A stretch of DNA of 64,000 bases, taken from the NCBI RefSeq assembly GCF_034702125.1, contig NC_085868.1:36066253-36130252 (forward strand). The letters run 5' to 3'. Below are positions 1 through 12,600 of the stretch, one piece after another. A model generated the notes under the pieces. It worked only from the letters and a program-made list of their open reading frames with translations. It was not told the DNA's origin and did not search any database. The DNA is from Engraulis encrasicolus. Taxonomy: Eukaryota; Chordata; Actinopteri; Clupeiformes; Engraulidae. Numbering within the stretch: the first letter of the stretch is position 1; every line of letters begins with the position of its first letter. The position numbers were made by a program, and so were the translations under genes.

Positions 1-165
1 AGTAGGCCTATGTCCGTGTGATCCCCACCACCACCCTCACAATTATGTATGTATTTATTTAAAACCAATGTTAGTAATGTTAGATGTTAGATAGTAAAGA
101 TTCTAGAAAAGATACAGGTTTGTAAGAGGCACTGCACTTTAATTTAGCCTAAATCTCGCATCGGT

Positions 166-602
166 ACAGCAGTCATGGGTAAGCGGTTATGGCGTCAGGT
201 TGGTGGGGGGTGTAATTAACCCCTTAAGACACGGCATTATAAATTAACTGTTACCAGAATGGCAATGACCAAGTCTTAATGTGTTACTAAAGGCCCTGTG
301 CACTATCATAGTAGTGTAGTACTATAGTAGTTAACTTTCAATGTCTATTACAGCGTGCCACAGGAGGTACGGCGTGCATTAAGGGGCTACCCAGTGCTCT
401 CCCCCATCCTCCTCCATGACTGAGGTACCCTGAGCATGGTACCGTCCCGCTGCACTGCTCCCTTTCGAGCGCCATTGGGGGCTGCCCCTTTGCACGGGTG
501 AGGCATAAATGCAATTTTGTTGTGTGCAGTGTGCAGTGTTCTCTTGTGTGCTGTAGAGTGCCGTGTCACAATGGGAGTTAGAGTTTCCCACTTGGGCTTT
601 AA
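166..602 (+). repeat. tRNA-derived SINE (family A), interrupted by a nested insertion
   Basis: The pieces at about 166-218 and 389-602 match in order the intact copy at 29626-29876. Shared blocks include a TTGGTGGGGGG segment, ATGACTGAGGTACCCTGAGC and a GCAATTT(T/C)GTTGTGT segment near the 3' end. Between them lies about 170 bp (about 219-388) absent from the intact copy. It begins CCCCTTAAGACACGG and ends in the inverted relative CGTGCATTAAGGGG, so a small inverted-repeat element appears to have jumped into the SINE. Confidence 0.7.
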
Positions 603-618
603 AAAAAGTAGTGTAGCC

Positions 619-832
619 CAGTGATTTTCAAACTATGGGCCGGGGCCCATTGGTGGGCCCTGAAGGTACTCCAAGTGGGCATTGAAATCATTTTCTACAA
701 ATTATAATCATATTTTGGTGTGTGTTGCTATTGATTTATTTGAGTTGTAATCTTTATTGGGTCAGAGGTGGGTGCCGAACATTTGTGACCAATTCGACTG
801 GGCCCCAAGTTGGAAAAGGTTGCGAACCCCTG
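619..832. mobile_element. Non-autonomous hAT-type element (214 bp)
   Basis: The ends are imperfect inverted repeats: CAGTGATTTTCAAACT at the left, and AACCCCTG closing the right. The flanks carry an 8-bp duplication with one mismatch, GTGTAGCC at 611-618 and GTGCAGCC at 833-840. An 8-bp target duplication with CAG/CTG ends is the mark of hAT elements. No transposase is left inside. Confidence 0.75.
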
Positions 833-1800
833 GTGCAGCCGATCTGTGACTCTGCCTGGGGACTGATGGAATTTTTCCGATGGCCACATGGATAGGGCTG
901 GGCCTGAAGATCAGACATCACTAAGCTCCCCGGGTGTGGTGTACAGGGTAGGCCTTATTCAACAAAGCATTTTTCAGGGAGGTGTCATACTGTTCACTCC
1001 TTAGCAATTAGCTGATGTGGCAGTTTGTGTTAATGTTTTGTTGTTGTTGATGATGATGATGCCTTTGAGGCACTACACTTGCATTGCACTATTACTGTTA
1101 GCACACTTTTTTCCCCATTCCAATTTTCCTTGTAATGTTGTCAAACTTGTATTATTCTACCAATTGTATATGTGCCAGTATACAAGTAGGACTATAGCCT
1201 ATGCCACATGCATGTACTACTGTATCTAATTAGCCCTACTCAAAATAGACCAAAGTGGCCTGACAAAAAAAACGATCATTCATCTGAGGCTGGCCCAGCT
1301 AACGATATGTTATGGCCTTTTATGAGTTTATTATTGGAGATAGTTCAGTGAATTAGATGTACAACACGAGAGAGACATGGGGTGGGGTTGGGACACACCC
1401 CAGGCTGGAGGTGAACCTTTGTCCCCATGGTCAAGTTAGCCCGGTGCAGTAGCTCGACGCACCACGGCAATCCCCAGTATTTGCACGTCTGTCTCAGGTT
1501 CTCTCTCACAGATTGATGTGATATCAACATATTCTTTTTTTTTTCAAAGCAAGTATAGTTGCTTCATTGCACAGTATATTATATTATATTATGTTATATT
1601 ATATTGTATTATATTATATCAAATTAGTGCTTTTTTATTCTTTATCCAAAGCAACTTACAAAAATAAACAAACATCAACCCTAAACCACATAACATAAAC
1701 CACAACATACAAAATGTGTGAACATATAAAGTTAGTCTGCACATGCGTTGACTATCAGATGATCAAATCCATTCTTCATCAATGTAGTGTCCTTGTAAAG

Positions 1801-2207
1801 CAGGGGTGGGGAACCGTTTACGTCCCTTGAGGCTGTTTTATCCAGCCCCCGATATAGTTTTAATGTTATGGAGAACTCACATCAAATTTTGTAAAGGAAT
1901 CTTAGAAATTACATTTGTACTGTAATACAATTAAGTTATATTCAGCCCCATCTCTCTCTCCCACTCGCTTCCTGTCACCATCTCCAACTGTCCTATCAAA
2001 TAAAGGCAAAAAAGTTGTTAAAAAAAGTTATATTCAGAGGAACTAGAGAGGGTGGGGTCTGTTTTAAAAGTTGGCTGCCTTCAATATAGGCCTAAAGTGC
2101 AGGGGGAAAACCCTGTTTTTTGTTCATAGTACGACCCTTGGAAGACTTTTACAGCCCTTGGAGGAATTTGAACTGGCCCCTCGAATGAAAAAGGTTCCCC
2201 ACCCCTG
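1801..2207. mobile_element. Non-autonomous hAT-type element with 15-bp perfect terminal repeats
   Basis: The left end CAGGGGTGGGGAACC and the right end GGTTCCCCACCCCTG are exact reverse complements. The flanks TTGTAAAG (1793-1800) and TTGTGAAG (2208-2215) are an 8-bp target duplication with one change. A SINE 3' tail (family B, about 1946-2010) sits inside, so the element has itself been a target. Confidence 0.85.
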
Positions 2208-2499
2208 TTGTGAAGGGATGCTTTGGGGCGCTTACATTTTTAAAAAAATCTATAATACGTCAGCATACGGTACACCAACCTAGGGTTCCCAATTCAATTT
2301 CAATTGCGCATGAAAACAGCCAAAATACGCTAAGTATTTGTTGTTGACGTATAAGCCAGAAAGTACTCCTGTCAATCTCATGCCATGATGATTTGCTGTT
2401 GCCTGGGGAAAACTCACCTTTCTGGTTGGAGGTGTGGGCATGTGAACAGTATGCTGAAACACACCTACCTACCTGCTGGGTGGAGTGATTGCATTGAGA

Positions 2500-2586
2500 G
2501 GAGAGTCAAAGCTCTCCTGTCGACCTGTCAACCCTCATCAGAGCTGAAGGAGCAGCTGGGAGTGTATATGTACTGTTGAGATCAAG
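2500..2586 (+). other. scel: Possible non-coding first exon of scel
   Basis: A GA-rich stretch ends in a strong donor, AAG|GTAAGG, with the intron starting at 2587. It precedes the first coding exon by about 1.5 kb. No TATA box is seen and the transcription start cannot be placed. This is an inference from the donor and position only; transcript data are needed. Confidence 0.3.
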
Positions 2587-2734
2587 GTAAGGCTTCATTC
2601 TTCATACAGTACACATTGTTGGGCTGGGAATAGTACCTCGATTCCTAAATGACACTGATTCACTTTGGTATCTGAATGGTATAGTCAGTGAGTTATAGGT
2701 TAGTTTTACACATTTTTATAGCTCAGACAGTATT

Positions 2735-2852
<118 letters not shown>

Positions 2853-3612
2853 CTTGTTTGTTTAGATCAGCATGTGACACATTGGTTACAGGAATCTGAA
2901 CCATTCTCTAACAACTGTTTTGGCATTTCACAAAGTTAACGGCATGTCAACTAAAAACAAGTGTGTCACTGGAACAGACAGCTTTAGGTGATGTCGTAGC
3001 ACCAGAGTGCCTGGTGAAGACTAAAATGTTCACTGTTAACAACAGCTACTACAAGTCCTAGCTTTTCCTTGAAGGTCTCTGACAAGGCTTTCTATATTTG
3101 TGCTTTTCGTAAAAGTGCAAACACCAGCGCTGATTTCCCAAAACGAGAGTGATAAGTGGAGACAAAAGCAACAGCCTGTGGACAGTTGGTTTAGTGAGAG
3201 GAAAAAGTTAAGAGAAGAATGAGAGGCAAACAATGGCTTAACTGGCACACACTGAGGCAAACAGTTGGGGAAAGCTTTAATGTTTGATCAGTGGTGCGCA
3301 ATGCACGCAGGCACGCTAAATGGCGAGGATAATAACTTTTACCGGTCTCACACCCAGCCCGGCATGGCACGATAGTCACTCACAGAGACTCGTTTTCCCT
3401 CCGCCTGGTTAATCAGGATAGGTGGCTTTGGGTCACACCCCGAGACTCAGGGTGTGAACTCAGGGAGGGGGAAAAATCCTTGCTGCTGACTGAAATATGT
3501 GTGGCATCACACCCAGGACATAAACCACACCAGCACGCGCACACAGACAAGCACGCACGCACGCACACACGCACATGCGTGCACACACGATTTGTGGATA
3601 CAAAGGGGAAAG

Positions 3613-3723
<111 letters not shown>

Positions 3724-3936
3724 GGAGCCAGGGAGAGTTGGTCAATTGTCGTCGTTTTCAAAATACTTCTCATTCCTGATTTTGATTGTTATCATTGTGT
3801 GCCACACCTGTTCAGTCTGTTTATGTAGCTAATGTCAATAACACTTGACGTGATTAAAAAAAAGAATCTCCAAAAGCAACTGTCAAAAACACCCCTGCAG
3901 ATAATTGTCATAAATACCTATTTTCATTTCCTCTCT

Positions 3937-3962
3937 CTCTCTATCTATCTCTCTCTCTATTT

Positions 3963-4043
<81 letters not shown>

Positions 4044-4058
4044 CTCTGTCTCTCTCAC
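3937..4058 (+). repeat. (CT)n microsatellite forming the acceptor tract of an scel exon
   Basis: A long CT run, pure from about 3968 to 4039, ends directly in the acceptor CTCTCTCACAG at 4060. It supplies an unusually long polypyrimidine tract for the first coding exon of scel (4061-4099). Confidence 0.9.
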
Positions 4059-4083
4059 AGCCGACTCGGACGACCTGTCAACT

Positions 4084-4670
4084 ATGTCCTACAAAACTGG
4101 TCAGTGAGACAAGTCATGCACTGCGATTAGCCACCCTATTCACTCTGGCATATTGCATTACATCTACTAAGCATATGCATGTGTGTGTTTTTTCCTCATA
4201 TTATATCTCCTCCTGCATTTGTCTGACACTCTCTCCTGCAGGCATGAGCCCCGTTCCAGGGTCCAAGAAAAGGGTTTTGAAGGACAGCAGCTGGATAAAA
4301 AAGGACTCTGATGACGACGTGTTGTAAGTAGCAACGTAGTCTCTTACTGCAGATGGGGTCGCCGGCGGGCCGATTCACTATTTGCTGAAAATACTCAACT
4401 ACATCATAACAACATTGTTATGACAGTGTCGAGAGCCTTAAGTAACTGATTGAGACATAGACATTACAATTTTGGTGACAGAAAGGTTATAACGTAGGTG
4501 CTGCGCTAAGGGGTTAATTTAAGTGCCAAACCTAAAGTAGGCCTGACTTAATTTCGCCCGTGCGATCAATAAATCTTGCTCTTGACGGCAATGCACTGAC
4601 TCACCATATTAATTTCTAAGGACATTTGCTAATGTGATCAAAGGACAGACAACTAGTGGATACAGAGAGG

Positions 4671-4760
<90 letters not shown>

Positions 4761-7700
4761 GACACACACGGACACACACGGACACACACGGACACAAAGA
4801 AGCTCCAGTTCTATTCACACACTGTTTAACCCTTATGTTGTGTTCGGGTCATTTTTGACCCGTTTTCAAGTTTTAGTGTGAAAAAAACACACTTTCCTTT
4901 ATTTTCTTGGAATAAGGCTTCATCTAATCCTCAGTCACAATCATTTCAACACAAAAAAAATATGTTTTATCATTTTAGCAAATTTTAAAGGTCCAAAAAA
5001 AAAAAAGTTACATCTGTGGTGTTCGGGGGTCAAAATTGACCCGGTATAGATTTTTGGTTGTTTTATGCATTTCGGAAAAGCTGTTGGTTGCCCTTTGTCT
5101 TCAATTTGGTGATTTATGGTGAGGAAAATATATTTCTTGCCTGAACTTTTTTTTGCCAGCTTTTTGATACTACAAATCCAATATGGCCGCCGGACAGTCC
5201 CATACACTACAATATGTCATATCTCCTGTTGTGAAAGGAGTACAGATGTATTTCTGGTGTCTACTCATATGTTTTCATGGTCAGGGAATCCATTTCTGCA
5301 TTATATAATGAGATTTTTTGCACATTTGTTTGCAAAATACATTTTTGCACATTATTTTTTCCAAAAAACTTATCAAAAATTCATAATGGCACCCAAACCT
5401 GTAGAACTGGTCTTATACTTTCCATAAAGTTGATGTGGCAATGACATAATGGTCCATGTTCATGGCATAGGGGATTCAGATGAATAGTGTGACTTTTTTC
5501 AAGTTCATTGAGGTGTTCATTTCCAATACCTTTGCAATAGATTGGCGGAATAGCTGTGACTCTGACAGAATTGTTATTTTGTATATTTACCACACTAAAA
5601 TCATATAAATATTGAAAAACACCAAGTCAACATATTTAAGCTTTCATTTCATGCACTGAAAAACGAATTGAGTTGACATTTTGTCTTTATCCTGCTATAA
5701 ATCTTTGGTTTGGTTTGGACCCGAACACTACATGTTACACTATTGATGATATTTTCTAATTAGAGAAAAACTAATAAAATAAATGTGGGGATTGTTGTAC
5801 TCTCATATCAGCTGTAATACATGGACAACATAATCACTAATTGTATCACTTTGGAAGGTATTAATAGTGAATTTATGCAGATTTTGATAGTTTTGGTCAT
5901 CAAAAACGATTTGCATAATGTAAGATAAAAGATCTTTAAAGTCAAAAATATGAATACATCAAGTAATATTTCCATGGATATGAATACATACCAAGTTAGC
6001 CATGAGATGAAAAACAATATTTGATGACAACTAGTGTTTTTAGGTATTTTATAGCTGAGTTCTTGTTATCACGGGTCAAAAATGACCCGAACACCACAGG
6101 TGTATGCAGCCTGTGAACACAACACAAGGGTTAACTCCTGCAAAGCTTTACCAATTAAATCTTTATGAGAGCTATATTGAGGTGTACCTATATATTTCCC
6201 CTTTTCTTAACATATTGTCCCAACATTTGAACTTCATTGACCTACTCCCTGTAGCCTATTGAACTATCAAGAGTGAGAGTGCTGTGTTTTCTTTGTAAAA
6301 CACGTGAGTTGTAAAATACCACAACCCAGAAGGATGTTGAGCAAGTGAGCCTTCGAGTGTCGTCTCCGTTTTGTTGTTTAGCATACTGCTGCATAAGGTA
6401 TCATAGGATCAGTGAAGCCGACAAAGGGGTCAGTTATCCCGGGCCCAGGGAAAGGGGGACAGAGAATTGGGTCCCCATTATATTGCATGTATTGAGTGGG
6501 GGGCTATCAAATTACTTTGTCCTGGGCCCTGTATAGGTTACCTTACATGTTATGCAATTAGACATCACTAGTTCTTTACACCATGGTCGGACCCTAGGCT
6601 ATATGAAATATCTGCAACATTGTACTTGATACTTGAGCAGGTGTGTACCAATGTGTAATGCCTACACGCTTAATATGCTGTGTCCTGTTTCATCAATGTC
6701 TTTCTGTCATTCTGTTTTTGTAGTGGGGGAGATGAGGACAAGGGCCTTGGGTACAAGACTGGATCTGTCAGCAATCTCACTAAACGGTAACTCAAGGCAA
6801 CTTTTGGCTTATTTTGTCAGTCAGCTGTTGAAACAGCAATTTGATTTTTTAAATATGTTATTAATACTTTGGGAAAAGGTATTTTATTACAGCGCTGACA
6901 TTCCCACATCTAAACAAAAGTAACTGAATAATGGTGAATTCCCAATAACAACATACTTCTGATGTATTCCTTCACAGATTTGGAGGGAGCCAAGATCTCC
7001 TTGACAAAACCAGGTAGGTCAGTTTCCATTTTGCTCATGATGTCACATTGGATTATTGCAATAACATGCAGTGGCTCAGTACCATGTGTTTGTAACTAAT
7101 TCAGAAGATTGGTCTTGACTGTGCATACTGAGTGACCATTTGTTGTATTTTCTGTCACAGTAAACCAACGTCACCCGGGACAAAAACTTCGACCACAACG
7201 TCAACGTCCAGGTAATGAATGGGACACAATATACGTACTATGCATGTCATGACAGGGGCCTATACTAAGATGGTTCAGGAGTGAACCAGATTAAGTTAAG
7301 AGGTAAATCACCTAATAGAAGAGCCTGGAGTTCTCATGTTCTTAAGACAATGAGGACTCCGGGCTCTTCTATTAGATGATTTACCTCCTGATTCCACAAT
7401 TGCCCTATCACAACATCCTGTTCAATGCCATTTTCCAGTGTCACGAAAACGACAACTGAGACCAAAACGTCCTCCTCTGGAACCAGCAAACCAGTTCTCC
7501 CTTCTAAGTAAGTTACAGAAATACATTCAATATTGTTTTCATTACGCTTTTGCATTGTTGAAAAGCTATGAATAAGGACTCTTTTTTTTCTTCTTCTTTT
7601 TTTTGGAACTTTATTTATTTATTTATTATTATTTTTTGTCTGGTTTCTGACAGACCCTCAAGTCCAGGCGGGACCAGCTTCACAGACAGAGTATTCTCTG

Positions 7701-9656
7701 CAAACAAACCGTAAGTCATTCACCTAAGCTGAAGGGAATTTGCTACATAAATGGTTTAGACAAATTATCTCACACCCTTCCATTTATATTAAACCCTTCA
7801 CCAAAAAAGGCTAAGTCAGGCAAAGGGTGCAACTATAATGTTTGCAAATGTTTTCATTCTCTCAATTATACTCATTGAACTGAAACTTGGTATTCTGTAA
7901 GACGAAATTCAAAGATAACACTCATTTCTACCACACCACAGGAGTTACCAAAGATACTCATCTCCTGCTAAAGTGACTACACCCACCACACCCACCACAC
8001 CCACCAAGGACACAACCAATGGGTAAGTTGTGAATCAGATCTGTTGATATCACCCCATGATTGACGCCAATATAAGCCTACATGATATCTTAAACTGATA
8101 TTATTCATTTTGATGCACCAGTTGAAAAAATGTATTTGGAATTTCTTGTTTTACATTAAAGTCAGTGCAATGAATGTACACACACGTGCCAACACACATA
8201 CACACACTCGTACATGCAGACATGCACGGACGTAGGTGTTTGCTATGCCTTAGTTTGTCTGGTTGGTTCTGAGGTGAATAATCTGCCACTATTCAAATAC
8301 TCTATTCAAAAACTAATTTCTCTCTCCCATGCAGTTTCCAAAAGCACTCAACCACCACTACCACTAAAACTACTACAGTGGTAGAGACCTCACCCAACAA
8401 GGAGACGACCACCAAGTAAGCACTGATACATTACATTGCATTGCCGCCTTTATGCAAAGCGACTATTACAAATGGTTACCGTTACCATCCCTGGAGCAAT
8501 GTGGTATTATGGTTTCAGTCCTCCAGTCCACTACTGAATATGATGTTAACATAATGAACATCCAAAGAGGCTTGATCATTGACAAATGAATTAAGGGAAA
8601 GCAAAAAAATATCTCCTAAAAACAGATCAAATGTATTGCAGTTAAATTTGTTAAAACATTTTTTACAATACACTAGATCAGGGGTGAGTTTCTCAAAAGA
8701 GAAGTTGTTAGCCTGTTAGCAACTTCGGTAGTTGCCAATGGGAAAATGCATTGAAAACAGCAAAGTAGCTAATGTAGTAAGCAACTTTGGTTTTGAGAAA
8801 TTCACCCCAGAATAGAACACCATAGCCTAACCAGAGAGTGCTGCGGAAGGGAGAGTCTAAAATCTTTTTTTTTTTTTCTTGGCCCACAATACAATACGAT
8901 ACGATACAATACAATACAACACAATAATAGGGTGAAGCGCATGTAGCTGCCACAGCCGTAAAGACTCATTAGTCATTTAACATGAGGCAACCATGAGAAG
9001 CATGCTGCCAACAGGCCCCATGGCTTCAGGGCTTAAGTCTACCACGTGTCTGGAGTTTCCATGCCTGAGAGCATGGGAGCCCTTGAGTGCAGTAGAACAA
9101 CATACCGTCACTTCTAAGGCCCACTCTGTAAGAGTTCCCTTTCCCTACCTAAGACTTGACAGGGCTGGAGTGACAATATGATACCCAGGGAAGCCAACAG
9201 GTGGGGACAAAGGGGTCACTTTACCCAGGCCCTGGGAGAGAGGGGGCCCAGAATTTGGATCCTCATTACATTGAATGTATTGGGTTTGGGGCCCGTTCAG
9301 ATGTCAGCGGCCCTGCTGTTACTCTGTGAGTTAATCATGCAAGCAAAAAACTAACCCTGGTTAGGCAACATTCACATAACCAAAGGAAACACAGTTCGAG
9401 ATGGCAAATAACAGTACACTCTACTGGAATCTAATCTGAGGGAACTGGAGTTTCTCTCAGTATCATCAACATGTCTCTGTCTTTTTTCTTTTCTCACTAC
9501 TCTGCTTGTTTCCAACAGGACCCGTTCCACAACATCATACAGCTTGGAGGATCCCCCATCCTCCCGGCTTCGGATCAACAAATCAAGGTAGGTCTCTTGC
9601 ACAACAGAGACTCTTAAAACACACACACTCATACATACACTCACAAGCATGCACAT

Positions 9657-9696
<40 letters not shown>

Positions 9697-12600
9697 GCAC
9701 GCACGCACGCACACACGCATGCACACACGCACGCACGCAGTGAAAGTAAACATGCACACATTACATATACTGTACAACTTACAGGGAAAGAAGTTTCATA
9801 TTTCAATGATCGATTATCGATCGGAGGGCATCAACACTGTGCAAGAGCACATATAGAATTATGTGCCTGACAAAAAAAATTATTCTAGCAGTTTTCCAAC
9901 AGTGATGTCAGATGTCTATCAACGCGGCTCAACTGATGATCCCACAGGTTTCAAGTAAAAATGTTCAAGTAAAAACACCCGGTTAGTCAAATCAATCTCA
10001 ATAGAACTCAAAAGTCATCCAATAACTCACAAGAATAAACAATTATCAATATTAATTGCTACATAGCCTATATTAGCAGTACAGATACTATGTACAAACT
10101 ACAAAGGCCTATGCATTAATCCAGTACTACATGACCACATGTCTACACAATTCTGGGCACAAGACATCTCCTACAGGCAGATGACACATGACAACAACAA
10201 ATACTTGAGAGTCAGACACTTGATTGCAACAGTGCGTAACAATAACACGAAAGAAAAAAAAGAGAAGACAGAAGAATTGTGTCTCAGCGAGCCTCAGTGT
10301 TGCTTGCATAAGGGGTTGGATCAACGCTGGCAGGGAAGCCAGACAAAGGGGTTATTTGTCCTGGGCCCAGGGATAGAGGGGGCCCAAGTTCGGTTTTCAT
10401 GACATTGTTGGATGGGAGACCCCTTCAGATTACTGGGCCTGGCAAAAGCTGTCAGGCGCTCTGACCTAAAACAGTGCTCACCATTATATGCTGACTGTAT
10501 TCAGAAAATCCCTAAGAATGCAAGTGTAAGCATCTGGGAATTCAAAGCATTCTCGCCAGGTTACAGGACATACAGTAATCTGTGAACTAGTGCTGAGTGT
10601 TTGTTTTTGTGTTTCAGCACTCTGGACAACCTTGCGGACACGCTGATCGATACGCCCACCAAACCGGCAGTATCCTCTCCTGAAAGAGCAACAACGAAAA
10701 GGTTAGATTTGCAACAAAAAATGGCGGGGGAAAAAATTGCCAAACAATTTCCCCAACATTCAGTAACATACCCTGTACCCTTCATGTACACTATGTTTTC
10801 TGACGTGAATTTTCCTACAGCAACACTTTGGACAACCTCTCTGACACGCTCCTGCCTACCAAATACCAGAAAGAAATGAGTGTGGACTCAAACCCTAGGA
10901 GGTAACACTTACATTAATGAAATTATTATCGATGAAGACACTTACTATTGTTATGTATTTCTATTCAGTTCAGAGTTTAGTAGAATAGAGTGTACTTTAT
11001 TGTCCCCAGGGGGAAATTTTTCTTGGCCTTCAAACAATCACTGCATTATATATAGTACTCACATACACAGCATACAACATAACATAAAAACATTAAAAAC
11101 ATAGAACACGTAAAAAACATAAAACTGTGCACTGCATGTGCATAGCATGTCTATCTGTCATTAAAGTGACGGTTGAGTTAAATGATTAAGTTTTACCTTT
11201 CTCCTGTACTTCCTGAGTACGGCACTGCAAAGGTTACCTCCAAGCTAGCAGTTAACATTGAATCCTATTTATTCCTTACAGTACTTACAGTAAGACCTTG
11301 GAAACCAGCGTGGACTCACCTGCAGAGAGGTAAAACTTGATTGTAAAACTTTTCAGTGTTGTTTCAACACTGGCAATGTTGGTCATACTCTCTGCATGTT
11401 GAATTAACACCCCGAAATGTACTTTGTATAGGGGTGTCACAGTATGAAAATTTAACCTCACAGTTGTTGTGACCAAAATTATCACAGTTTTTGGTATTAT
11501 TGTGGTAATTTTGAAAAGTTGTATTGGATATGTTTAGAATGCATTGATAGTCCTACTCAAACTGAAATAGTTCCAATAAGGTGCAAGGAGTGCTCACAAT
11601 ATCTAAAAATGAGGGCAACCATCTCTCTCTCCAACTCGTTTCCTGTCCCCCTCTTCACTGTCCTGTCTAAATAAAGTTGGAAAATATATTTCTAAAAAGT
11701 TATTGGTAAAATGGCAGTTGAGTGCGTGAACTTACTGAGAAGGACGGAAAATGTCTTACTACATTATTTGCTTTTTAGGAACACCTTGGACAGCCTTGCT
11801 GACACTCTCAACCCTTTCGGAACTCGAACCCCAACTCCTCCTCCTCCCTCTCCTCCTCCTCCTCCTGCTCCTGCGAAATCCCTTGCCAGGTATGAGCAAA
11901 ATCACAACCATTCTCCAAAAATGTCTCTGATTCAGTGTGTTACTTAGAGGGATGACTTAGTTTTCACTTTCTATGATTTTATTTCTTTTTCTTGTCTTCC
12001 GCAGTCCATTGGACAACCTGTCTGATTCGCTTCTGTACAGCCCACCTAAGTACACCAAGGACTCATCTGACTTTTCCTACTCAGACAGGTCTGTATTATA
12101 CTGTATAACTCTGCATTTGAAAACATTTTCTTAGACGGGGAAATTAATTGAAGGGGCATTTTTGTGACTCTTAAAAAATCTACCCCAATCTTTGTAGCCA
12201 TCATATTGCACTATTCCTCGTTTTGTGTTTTAAATCAGTTTGGAGGCATCTTGCCAAGTTCCCCAATGCAGTCATTAAAAGGCATTCGGACAGACGGACA
12301 GGAATAGAAGTTTGATTTGTGTCTAGAACAAAAACAACCATTTTGTGTCACACTTTCCCTTTAAAATACCTAACCACAACACAGATATGAATTAAAAAGT
12401 AAACATTTTTTACTGTGACTCTCTCCACAGCTCCTTATACAGCCCTAAAGACACCTACATTTCATCTCGCACATCTCAGAGTGTGAATTCACCGTCGAGG
12501 AGGTATGACTAAATTCTGCAACATCCATTGTGTCACTGTACAAAGATGTATAATACATCATGTTTAATGTTAATATGTAATGTTTTCATTATCTTGACTG

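Larger units (their letters stand above)
1..2490. other. Upstream repeat-rich region, no gene seen
   Basis: No exon with splice support is seen before about 2.5 kb. The stretch holds a tRNA-derived SINE split by another insertion (about 166-602), two small hAT-type elements (619-832 and 1801-2207), an AT-rich pentamer tract (about 1566-1620) and unassigned sequence. The short open frames here lie in repeats. Confidence 0.6.
10618..12502 (+). other. scel: Sciellin repeat exons (TLDNLADTL type)
   Basis: Exons at 10618, 10821, 11779 and 12005 begin with the same unit: STLDNLADTL, SNTLDNLSDTL, RNTLDSLADTL and SPLDNLSDSL. This is the fish form of the roughly 20-residue sciellin repeat (LDNLIKV in human). 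All are bounded by introns in the same phase (two bases before, one after), so exons can be gained or lost without breaking the frame. The exon at 11779 also carries a proline run. These facts support repeat growth by exon duplication. Confidence 0.85.
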
